In this document: positions 27,402 through 34,810 of the stretch, in pieces | Layout: each line of letters starts with the position of its first letter | Position numbering within the stretch: the stretch's first letter is position 1 | DNA from: JACPYM01 sp963699175 | Lineage (GTDB): Bacteria; Acidobacteriota; Blastocatellia; RBC074 | NCBI GenBank assembly: GCA_963699175.1 | Contig: OY969418.1 | Location: forward strand, 7,936,001 to 8,000,000 | Direction of reading: 5' to 3' | DNA length: 64,000 bases | The notes under the pieces: model-generated | Database searches by the model: none | Told to the model about the DNA's origin: nothing | What the model saw: only the letters and a program-made list of their open reading frames with translations | Program-made: the position numbers and the translations under genes

Positions 27402-28184
27402 CTACAGAAAATCCGAACCCAGCAGATTGTATTTTCCCAGCCGTTCTTCAGTTAGTTCGAAGGTCGTCATATCTTTCTCTTTATCCCACTCGATGGCGTA
27501 CTCACGCTGGAAATTTCTGGCCAGAAAGCGCGCGTTGTTAGTGCGGCCATCAACCAGGATAAAAGTGCCCGGCAAGAACGTCGGCTCCATCAACAAAAGG
27601 TCGCCGGACATAACCGTGCGCTCGTCGCATTGAAAAGACAGTCCGTTGATCACTCCGTTGACATCTTTGGGGGAAGGGCCATCCAGATAGATGAAATCTG
27701 GCACAACGTCAGGGATGTTTTGGTAGTAATGGCAGAGCCGTCCATTGAAAGTGCTGATGACGACTTCGCTGTATTGAATATGCACGCGGTTGGCCAAAGC
27801 TGACGGCAAGCGGTTTTTGATCTGTTCGACCCAAGTCAACGACGCATCTACGGAAAAAAGCTGAAACAGGAAGCGGTTTCTGATTTCAGGCTTATTGGGC
27901 AAACGTTCCCAATCCGCTTGGTTCTTGCGTAGCGCGTCCGCCAGGATGACGGTCGAATAGCCCAGACCGAATTCCAGGATCGTTAAGCTTTTGCGCTGGC
28001 GCACAAGCTGGTGCAAATGCACCAAGTCATCCGGTTCGGGCGGGAGGGGAATGGTCAATCGCCCGCTGACGTTGTCAAACGCCGATTCACAAAAATCCGC
28101 GTTCTCGTCGAAGTTGATGAGTTGATCCAAGCCTTCAGCCTTAATGTATCCTTCGTGTAACAAATATTGCTCTCGTCTGTTCAT
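27402..28184 (-). CDS. class I SAM-dependent methyltransferase-like protein
   Basis: 260 residues from ATG 28184 (MNRREQYLLHEGY). The upstream open frame belongs to a shadow over the asparagine synthase gene. LTILEFGLGYSTVILADAL is a motif I with an acidic residue and Gly-rich loop; LFSVDASLTWVEQI is a plausible motif II with Asp, and PDFIYLDGPSP resembles motif IV. The C-terminal half (FILVDGRTNNARFLARNFQREY) is like proteins annotated as polysaccharide-cluster methyltransferases. It lies 10 bases from the AsnB stop and 34 bases from the Wzt start. It could cap the chain recognised by the Wzt C-domain; that link is inference. Confidence 0.65.
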   Translation of the reverse strand: MNRREQYLLHEGYIKAEGLDQLINFDENADFCESAFDNVSGRLTIPLPPEPDDLVHLHQLVRQRKSLTILEFGLGYSTVILADALRKNQADWERLPNKPEIRNRFLFQLFSVDASLTWVEQIKNRLPSALANRVHIQYSEVVISTFNGRLCHYYQNIPDVVPDFIYLDGPSPKDVNGVINGLSFQCDERTVMSGDLLLMEPTFLPGTFILVDGRTNNARFLARNFQREYAIEWDKEKDMTTFELTEERLGKYNLLGSDFL

Positions 28185-28194
28185 GCAGCTTGCC

Positions 28195-29940
28195 TCAATC
28201 GAGTGTCCGAGCTGCAATCTGCGCCGCGAGCAGGCCGAGATTGATCCATTGCCAAACGAAGAAGCTATTATCGCGCCCCTCCTGGCAATAGTTTTGCCAG
28301 AGTGATTTGACTGTCTTGACATCGAGCCAGTGGCCGCCAAACGTGGCGAGCGCAGTGCCAATGCAATCGTCAGCCCATTCGCGCAACGGGCCGCGCAGCC
28401 ATTCGCGTTGCGGCGTTTGCAAAGGGCGTTTGGGCGCTTCGACAAGGGCCGACGGCAGCACTTGTCGCGCAATGCGGCGCAGCATTACTTTGCTGACGCC
28501 GTGGTGCAGCTTTCTTTCTGCCGGTTGGCGCAAAGCCAGTTCAAGCAAATGATGGTCGAGAAATGGCCCGCGCAATTCGGTCGAACAGCGCATCGAGATG
28601 CGGTCGTTGAAGCGCAAGGCCTTGGGGAATTTGGTATGGCGAATGTCGCGGTATTGCAGATTGCGCAAAGAGTCGGGGAAGGGTTGGGGCATCTCGAAGC
28701 TTTGTGCGAGTGCGCGAAATTCCGGCGTCAGCCCTTCCGGATGCTCGGTCGTTTCTTGTGTCCCCTGAATCAGACCGGCGACAGCGCCATTCAGCGACTT
28801 GCTGTAATAATCATACCCGGCCCACTGTTCATCCATTCCTTGCCCGTCGAGCAGCACGATCACACCACGCGCGCGCGCCTCTTCAAACACGCGCGCGTAG
28901 GCCAGCGTGGGCAAACCACCGAACGGCTCGTCCTGCACGGCCTGGATGGCCGCGGCCAGCGCTGGCACATCTTCCGGTCGCAGGCGACAAATGCTCAGCG
29001 GATGCTGTGTTTGCTCGAGCATCTGTTCAACCCAGGGCAACTCGTCATAACGCGGGTCGTCGCAGACAAAGGTGAAGGCCCGGACGCTGCTCTCTTCGCC
29101 TTGCACGGCGTGCACCAATCCCAACAAGGTGGATGAATCCAGCCCGCCACTCAAATTGATGCCCACTGGCACATCGGAGCGGAAGCGCAGCCGCACGCTT
29201 TGCACCAGTAAGGCCAGGTATTCTTCTTCTACTTGTTCCGGCGGTCGGTGGTCGTATTCAACTCCGACACGCTCAAATAAGTCGTACCAACAAGCTAAGC
29301 GCAAGTCTCCGTTTTCCCAGGTCAGCGCATAACCCGGCGGCACGGCCAAAACGTCTTGCCAGAAGGTGCGTTGGTTGTGGTCATACAAGCCATGAGTTAA
29401 GTAGGTGGCCCAGGTTGTTTCGTCGGCCCGCGCCGGGATACCCGCTTGATGCAGCGCCTTGATCTCACTCGCGAGCAGCAATGTCCCGTCCGCTTTCTGA
29501 TGGTAGTACAACGGCTTGACGCCGAAACGGTCGCGCGCGGCAAAAAGCCGTTGCTGGCGTTCGTCCCAGATCAGAAAAGCGAACATACCGACGAAGTGTT
29601 CGACACAACTATCGCCCCACCTTTCATAAGCGGCGAGGATGACTTCGGTGTCACTCTGGCTTCGATATGGGTAATCAGCCAACTCCGCGCGCAATTCCAG
29701 GTAGTTGTAGATCTCGCCGTTGAAGACGATCCACACCGTGCCGTCCGGATTACGCATGGGCTGACGGCCTGCCGGTGAAAGGTCAATGATGCTCAAACGA
29801 TTATGGCCCAGCCCGGCTAGGCCTGAAGCCGATACATAAATCCCATCGGCGTCCGGGCCACGATGTCGCTGGCTTTTCACCATCGCGGACAATTGTGGTT
29901 GTTGCCATTGCTGGCCGAAAGCCCCGGCAATTCCACACAT
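28195..29940 (-). CDS. asnB: asparagine synthase (glutamine-hydrolysing) type amidotransferase
   Basis: 581 residues from ATG 29940. The start is fixed by MCGIAG, because Cys2 must become N-terminal to act as the glutaminase nucleophile. Glutaminase domain: RHRGPDADG, HNRLSIIDLSPAGRQPM, VFNGEIYNYLELR. Synthetase domain: NLSGGLDSSTLLGLV (P-loop, near 265) and DGQGMDEQWAGYDYY. Length is near the family norm. In surface-glycan clusters such enzymes commonly amidate uronic acids or amino-sugar carboxylates instead of making free asparagine, and the context supports that. A 181-base gap without a clear gene separates it from the dehydrogenase upstream. Confidence 0.9.
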   Translation of the reverse strand: MCGIAGAFGQQWQQPQLSAMVKSQRHRGPDADGIYVSASGLAGLGHNRLSIIDLSPAGRQPMRNPDGTVWIVFNGEIYNYLELRAELADYPYRSQSDTEVILAAYERWGDSCVEHFVGMFAFLIWDERQQRLFAARDRFGVKPLYYHQKADGTLLLASEIKALHQAGIPARADETTWATYLTHGLYDHNQRTFWQDVLAVPPGYALTWENGDLRLACWYDLFERVGVEYDHRPPEQVEEEYLALLVQSVRLRFRSDVPVGINLSGGLDSSTLLGLVHAVQGEESSVRAFTFVCDDPRYDELPWVEQMLEQTQHPLSICRLRPEDVPALAAAIQAVQDEPFGGLPTLAYARVFEEARARGVIVLLDGQGMDEQWAGYDYYSKSLNGAVAGLIQGTQETTEHPEGLTPEFRALAQSFEMPQPFPDSLRNLQYRDIRHTKFPKALRFNDRISMRCSTELRGPFLDHHLLELALRQPAERKLHHGVSKVMLRRIARQVLPSALVEAPKRPLQTPQREWLRGPLREWADDCIGTALATFGGHWLDVKTVKSLWQNYCQEGRDNSFFVWQWINLGLLAAQIAARTLD

Positions 29941-30121
29941 AAGTCTGCCTCCCTTTTTTTTCTGCGCGCGCCACCGGGTACAAGTTTCCAGCAGCCGATT
30001 GCCTGCTGGCGGGATGCCCGAGTAGACACAGCGCATAGTTGTTTAGATAAAACCGCCTGTGATCGTAATAAGGATTTGGCAGGTAAGCGCCTTGCGGCGT
30101 AGACATAAGAAAGAATTCGCT

Positions 30122-31126
30122 TTAACGCATCGTTGCCTGAGTCGCCGGCCATTTGCCGGCTTGCTGCAGGGTCAGCGCGCGCCCGAGCTTTTCCGCGAGA
30201 AATAGCTCGGTCTTTTCCATAGATTCACTGGTACAGCCGCCGATGTGCGGCGTGATTAGCAGATTGGGGTGGTGGCGGGCATATTTGATGAGTGGATGGT
30301 TCTCCATGCCGCCGGAGTTTTCGTTACTGAGCACATCCAGTGCTACTCCGGCCAGGTGTCCTGAACTCAGCGCCGCCAGCAATGCCTGTTCGTCAATCAA
30401 TTCACCACGCGAGGTATTGATGAGCCGCGCCCCGCGCTTCATTGCCGCGAACTGAAGCGCACCGAAAAACCCACTCGTCTCAGCGCAGAGATTAACGTGC
30501 AACGTGACAATGTCCGCTTGGCGCAGCAATTCCGGCAACGACACAAACTCTACACCATCTTCAACGCTCGTCGGATTGAGTTGCGGGTCATAGGTAAGCA
30601 CGCGCATCTCGAAGGCCCGCAGGTGACGCGCCACGATGCGTCCCAGCCGCCCGTAGCCAACCACGCCTACGGTCTTGCCGTAAAGCTCGTCGCCGCGAAA
30701 GAGGTCTCTATTCCATGCGCCCTTGAGCACACTGGCGGAGGCCGCCGCCGTATTTCTGACCAGGGCCAGGATCAGGCCAATCGTGTGTTCGGCAGTCGCG
30801 CGCACTTCCTTGAGAAACTCCGTTTCTCCACGCAGCGAGAGAATCTGAATATCCCGCCGTTCGGCCTCCACCAGATCAATATGATTCAACCCGGTCGTCG
30901 GCGTAACGATGATCTTCAGGCGGGGCGCGGCTTCGATAACTTCGGCGTCAATCAGATTGCGCAGCCGCACCCATAAAACATCGGCGGCCCGCGCCTCGCG
31001 CAACAATTGGTTGCGGTCGAGATCGGCCAGTTTCAAGTTTGCGGCCAGCCGCAGCGTCTCCGCAGCGGCTCGGGGGAAGCCGTTGGATTCAGCTACCAGA
31101 ATGGAGAAAGGGGACACAGTTTGCAT
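30122..31126 (-). CDS. D-2-hydroxyacid dehydrogenase (phosphoglycerate dehydrogenase-like)
   Basis: 334 residues from ATG 31126 (MQTVSPFSILVAE). The NAD-binding domain shows GKTVGVVGYGRLGRIVARHL (GxGxxG). The catalytic set is visible: Arg in INTSRGELIDEQAL, a Glu further on and His in LITPHIGGCTSES. The substrate domain has IIVTPTTGLNHIDL. No ACT domain is present, so it is not the full-length SerA. Its position next to neuA/neuC/neuB suggests a role in making or modifying the nonulosonic acid or another glycan precursor. The gene is 37 bases downstream of neuA. Confidence 0.85.
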   Translation of the reverse strand: MQTVSPFSILVAESNGFPRAAAETLRLAANLKLADLDRNQLLREARAADVLWVRLRNLIDAEVIEAAPRLKIIVTPTTGLNHIDLVEAERRDIQILSLRGETEFLKEVRATAEHTIGLILALVRNTAAASASVLKGAWNRDLFRGDELYGKTVGVVGYGRLGRIVARHLRAFEMRVLTYDPQLNPTSVEDGVEFVSLPELLRQADIVTLHVNLCAETSGFFGALQFAAMKRGARLINTSRGELIDEQALLAALSSGHLAGVALDVLSNENSGGMENHPLIKYARHHPNLLITPHIGGCTSESMEKTELFLAEKLGRALTLQQAGKWPATQATMR

Positions 31127-31163
31127 TGTTCGTTCAGGGGTAACGGGGTTGAACTGCTTCTCT

Positions 31164-31880
31164 CTACTGCGAGCTTGTTTGGTGTAGGCGGCGCGCGAGT
31201 AGCAACGACTCGGCGCGCGCCCAATCTTCTTCCGTGTCAATGTTGACGCTGCGTCGCGGCTCGACTTGATAGCTTATGAGGTGTTTGCCGTAGAGGCAAT
31301 TGTGTTCCATCACGAGGTCGCGCCGCGAAACATAAATCGAACCTTCGCGATGAAAGGCCGGCGGCAAATCCTGGCGGCGTGAGATTGGCGCGCCTTCGCC
31401 CATGCTCAAATGTAGCCGGCCATCCTCATCCCGAAAGTACACCCAGTGCGGATTGTACTCGGTCGGCACGGGCAGCACGGAAACCACCGCATCAGCGTCG
31501 CTGCGTTCGAGCAGCTCGATGCAGGCGTCAATATCAACCGCGCGGCGCAAAGGGCTGGTCGGTTGTAGCAGACAGATCGCATCGAAACGCTCGTCGCGTT
31601 CTTCGAGCCAGTGTAGCGCGTGCTGCACCACCGGCAAGGTCGGCGTGTGGTCTTGCGCCAGTTCTGTCGGACGCAGGAAAGGCACCTCGATCCCGCAGCT
31701 TTGTCCAACGTCGGCGATTTCTTTATCCTCAGTGCTGAGGATGATGCGCGTCAGGCGCTTGGCCGCCAGCGCGGCTTCCGTCGTGTAAGCGAGCAGCGGC
31801 TTGCCGGCAAGTGGTTTGATGTTTTTGCGCCGCACGCCTTTCGAGCCGCCGCGCGCTGGAATCAAGCCTAGTACACGCAT
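31164..31880 (-). CDS. neuA: acylneuraminate (CMP-nonulosonate) cytidylyltransferase
   Basis: 238 residues. The N-terminal LIPARGGSKGVRRKNIKPLAGKPLLAY is the signature nucleotide-binding loop of CMP-sialate/CMP-KDO synthetases, with ICLLQPTSPLR and a following EEYNP-like TEYNPHWVY acceptor region. The enzyme would join CTP to a nonulosonic acid to give the CMP-activated donor. Its start overlaps the neuC stop by 13 bases, so the genes are coupled. NeuA, LegF and PseF share this fold, so the exact nine-carbon sugar (sialic, legionaminic or pseudaminic) is open. Confidence 0.88.
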   Translation of the reverse strand: MRVLGLIPARGGSKGVRRKNIKPLAGKPLLAYTTEAALAAKRLTRIILSTEDKEIADVGQSCGIEVPFLRPTELAQDHTPTLPVVQHALHWLEERDERFDAICLLQPTSPLRRAVDIDACIELLERSDADAVVSVLPVPTEYNPHWVYFRDEDGRLHLSMGEGAPISRRQDLPPAFHREGSIYVSRRDLVMEHNCLYGKHLISYQVEPRRSVNIDTEEDWARAESLLLARRLHQTSSQ

Positions 31881-33106
31881 ACTTCCGCTTCCTCCTTCGC
31901 CTCGACCTGATTGTAAATGTAATGCAGTCGTTTTTGCACGTAAGGATTCAACTTACACAACGACTGCGCAATACGCTCGGAAACAAAGCCATCGCCATAA
32001 AGCGAGCTTGGCGCGTAGCGGCCATGTGCAAGCTGGCTTTGCGCCGCCGCGTAAATTTCAGCAGCCACCGGCGCTGCCTGCGTCACGTGAACATCGGCTT
32101 CGCGCCCTTCCTGACGATTGCCGACCAAGACGACCGGCGTGCCGAAATAGCTGGCGTCGCGCACAAAGCTGCTCGAATTGCCGATAGCGCAGGTGGCGTT
32201 GGCCAGCACCTTCAAATAATCTTGCGGCGCCAGGTTGGTCAGCGTGCGCAGCCATTGCGGTTGCCGATTGAGGCGGAAGCTGCGGATAGCTTTACTGATG
32301 TGATCCGCGCCTGCGTCAATATTCGGCCAGAGTAGGATTGTCTGTATCTGCAAACTGCTGAGCGCCTCCAGCAGTTCTTCCATCTGTTCGCGCTCGCCGC
32401 CGTACTCGGTGGTGGTCGGATGAAAGAGCACGAGCAGGAAGGGCCGCGTGACGTCAATCTGTGCGCCACCGCCGCCCGTGTGAATGATCTCGCGCGTCAG
32501 CGTGCGTTCGAGCTGGCGCGCAATGTCGCTCGACGGGCAACCGACCGCGAGGATATGGTCGGGATTTTCGCCCATCCGCATCAGGTATTCAGCCGAACGT
32601 TGCGTGCTGGGGAAATGGAAATGCGCGAACTTGCTGATCGCGTGGCGCGCGCTCTCGTCAATCGAGCCGGAGACTTCGCCGCCCTGAATGTGCGCGATGC
32701 AGACGTTCATGTAGGCCGCTGCGATGGCCGCCGCCAATGCTTCGTAGCGGTCGCCGATCAGCAACGCGACATCGGGTTTCAAGCGTTGAAACTCGCTGGC
32801 GAATTCGACTACGCCGAAGCCGACCGATTTGGCCATCGTGGCGGGCGTCGAGCCTTCGAGTTCGATGTAGATTTCGCCGTCAATCCCAAAGCCATCCTGC
32901 CGCACAACGTTGACCGGTTGATCAAAACGTTCGAGCACCATCGTACCGGCAGCAATCACTTGCAGCGCGAGTTCGGGCCGCGCCGCAATCGCGTGCATCA
33001 CCGGCTTCAAGCGCCCGTAGTTGGCGCGGTCTACCAACACGACGCAGATTTTGCGTGGCCCAGCTTGTGAATCGGATTGAGGCTTGGTCGAGTTATTCAA
33101 AGTCAT
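31868..33106 (-). CDS. neuC: UDP-N-acetylglucosamine 2-epimerase (hydrolysing)
   Basis: 412 residues from ATG 33106; the longer open frame upstream is a shadow of neuB. RANYGRLKPVMHAI at the N-terminus is the usual nucleotide-binding start, ALLIGDRYEALAAAIAA and HIQGGEVSGSIDESARHAISKFAHFHFPST are near-universal in the hydrolysing NeuC/LegG/NeuC-like group, and GNSSSFVRDASYFGTPVVLVGNRQEGRE forms the C-terminal UDP-binding site. The reaction yields ManNAc (or a modified form) for NeuB. The start overlaps the neuB stop by 14 bases. Confidence 0.92.
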   Translation of the reverse strand: MTLNNSTKPQSDSQAGPRKICVVLVDRANYGRLKPVMHAIAARPELALQVIAAGTMVLERFDQPVNVVRQDGFGIDGEIYIELEGSTPATMAKSVGFGVVEFASEFQRLKPDVALLIGDRYEALAAAIAAAYMNVCIAHIQGGEVSGSIDESARHAISKFAHFHFPSTQRSAEYLMRMGENPDHILAVGCPSSDIARQLERTLTREIIHTGGGGAQIDVTRPFLLVLFHPTTTEYGGEREQMEELLEALSSLQIQTILLWPNIDAGADHISKAIRSFRLNRQPQWLRTLTNLAPQDYLKVLANATCAIGNSSSFVRDASYFGTPVVLVGNRQEGREADVHVTQAAPVAAEIYAAAQSQLAHGRYAPSSLYGDGFVSERIAQSLCKLNPYVQKRLHYIYNQVEAKEEAEVCVY

Positions 33107-34118
33107 CTTCAGCCAATAAGGTATTCGCGGCCAGGTCGCGCTTAAGCGTGCGATTGACCACTTCGTGGACGCGCGCGGCAGAAATGCCCGTGCCAGGTTT
33201 CTTGAACGCCAGATCGTCGAAGGCCAACCGCTGTCCGGCAGCCAGTGCGCGTGCGGCGACGATGCTTTTGCCAAATGTACGTTTTAATTCGCTCAGTTCG
33301 GCAGCGATTGCTTCCTTGTTTACCGGATTCGCCAACGCGCGCTCGATGAAGCGGACGCCTTCGACGAGTTGTTGCAATTCCACTGTCGTTACCGAAGCGG
33401 GCACGTCCGGCCCGAAGCATTCGCGTGAAAACGTGACGTGTACTTCAATGAGCTGCGCGCCCAACGCCGCTGCTGCCAACCCGGCATAGATCGTCCCCGA
33501 ATGATCGGAGAGACCAACGGGGCAGTCATAACGGTTGCGCAATTCAGCCAACACGTTTAGCCCGAGTTTTTCCGACGGGCAAGGGTAAGCCGTCGTGCAT
33601 TGCAACACGGCCACCGGCGCGGCGTGGCGGCGTACACACTCGACCGCCGTATCCAACTCCGCCCAGGTTGACATTCCACTCGACAAAAGCACCGGCTTGC
33701 CCGTGCGCGCCATTCGTTCGAGCAGCGGCAGGTTGGTCACTTCGCCCGCGCCGACTTTCCAAGCCGACATACCCAAACCTTCGAGCAGTTCGAAGGCGGC
33801 GAAAGAGAAGGCAGATGATAAAAAGATCAGCCCGCGTTCTTGCGCGTGTTCGGCTAAACCGCGCCATTGCTCTGCGCTAAACTCCATCCGCTTCCAGTAA
33901 TCGTAACGCGTGGCGTCTTGGCGGCTGAATTTCACGCGCCACGGCTCGCCAGGTGTGCTCTCGGCCTCGGCGAAGTGGGTTTGAAACTTGACGGCATCCG
34001 CGCCCGCCTTGGCGATGGCGTCAATGTAAGCGTGTGCCGTGCCCAGGCTGCCGTCGTGCGCCTGCGCGACTTCGCCGATCAGGAAGCAATGCGTGTCGAG
34101 ATTGGCAAACCAGTTCAT
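33093..34118 (-). CDS. neuB: N-acetylneuraminate/nonulosonate synthase with C-terminal SAF domain
   Basis: 341 residues. The TIM-barrel domain carries GEVAQAHDGSLGTAHAYIDAIAKAGADAVKFQTH at the N-terminus, KVGAGEVTNLPLLERMARTGKPVLLSSGMS, then CTTAYPCP and GLSDHSGTIYAGLAAAALGA, all standard for NeuB-type enzymes that condense phosphoenolpyruvate with ManNAc-like sugars. The last 60 residues form an antifreeze-like SAF domain (VAARALAAGQRLAFDDLAFKKPGTGI). This is the first gene of the NeuB-NeuC-NeuA run, and the cluster reads leftward from it. A 690-base non-coding region lies upstream, where the promoter must be. Confidence 0.92.
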   Translation of the reverse strand: MNWFANLDTHCFLIGEVAQAHDGSLGTAHAYIDAIAKAGADAVKFQTHFAEAESTPGEPWRVKFSRQDATRYDYWKRMEFSAEQWRGLAEHAQERGLIFLSSAFSFAAFELLEGLGMSAWKVGAGEVTNLPLLERMARTGKPVLLSSGMSTWAELDTAVECVRRHAAPVAVLQCTTAYPCPSEKLGLNVLAELRNRYDCPVGLSDHSGTIYAGLAAAALGAQLIEVHVTFSRECFGPDVPASVTTVELQQLVEGVRFIERALANPVNKEAIAAELSELKRTFGKSIVAARALAAGQRLAFDDLAFKKPGTGISAARVHEVVNRTLKRDLAANTLLAEDDFE

Positions 34119-34559
34119 CAGATGATGCGAGTGAGAAGTTCAGTGCCCGGACGATCAAAAGTTCAGCAGTGATGAGCCGCGCGGTAAAGACACTTCCGCC
34201 GTATTCATCAACCGTGAAGGAAACCTCGTGGCGAGGCAGCATCCGGGTTATCAATTGGCTTCGTCGAAGCTCAGTCTACCGCCTGCGCGTCTAGGCAACA
34301 ATGTTCATTGATCGTTTGTGCGGGGAGCACGTTGGATAGTAAAACAGACAAGCGGGTCTTATCAGTGCAATTTCATTTCTTGGATGGTGGATGCAGGAAC
34401 GATCAGTTCCACCTTTCATTTTCGAAGCTCGTTGCACCCTGTCGGCCGCTAGGGGATGAGGAGCTGGCGGGGCAGGGCAAGCAGCACTTGATCAAACTTA
34501 GTGCTGCGGCGGGGATTATACACTGAGCATGGATGATGTAAACAGATTTTTAGTCCATC

Positions 34560-34589
34560 CGCATTTCGCCACATTTCGCCGCATTTCGC
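34560..34589. repeat. three tandem copies of a decamer
   Basis: gcatttcgcc / acatttcgcc / gcatttcgca: three direct copies with two substitutions in total. The function is unknown; direct repeats upstream of an operon could bind a regulator. Confidence 0.7.
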
Positions 34590-34679
34590 ATCGCTTACTT
34601 TGGCGTGCTGAGACTTGAAGTGTTGCTGACGGATGCACTTTTTATTTGTATGTGATTGTGGAGCCGTGAGACAGCAAGC

Positions 34680-34725
34680 TCCAGTGTTCAGAGTCCAAGC
34701 TAAAGCTTGGACTCTGAACACTGGA
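34680..34725. repeat. perfect 22-bp inverted repeat with 2-nt loop
   Basis: Arms 34680-34701 and 34704-34725 are exact reverse complements, giving an almost uninterrupted 46-base palindrome. It lies about 85 bases past the stop of the 34811-38374 gene, which runs on the minus strand. No T-run follows. It is of the same kind as the other long palindromes in this window but unrelated in sequence. Confidence 0.92.
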
Positions 34726-34810
34726 CGCTGACGCGGTCTTCTTCCCGGTAGTGTCTCAACGCCTGTGACCACAATTCGCCAGCATTATCTCGAGCCGCAT
34801 TACTCCGACA

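Larger units (their letters stand above)
34119..34810. other. non-coding region upstream of neuB with repeats
   Basis: About 690 bases between the neuB start and the stop of the large surface protein. I see no credible gene; short frames here lack start signals and family features. It holds a threefold decamer repeat (34560-34589) and a 22-bp palindrome (34680-34725), annotated separately, and must contain the promoter of the polysaccharide cluster. Confidence 0.6.

Noticed and set aside
34308..34526. 72-codon plus-strand frame in the gap upstream of neuB
   Set aside because: No ribosome site, no recognisable domain and no support from neighbours.
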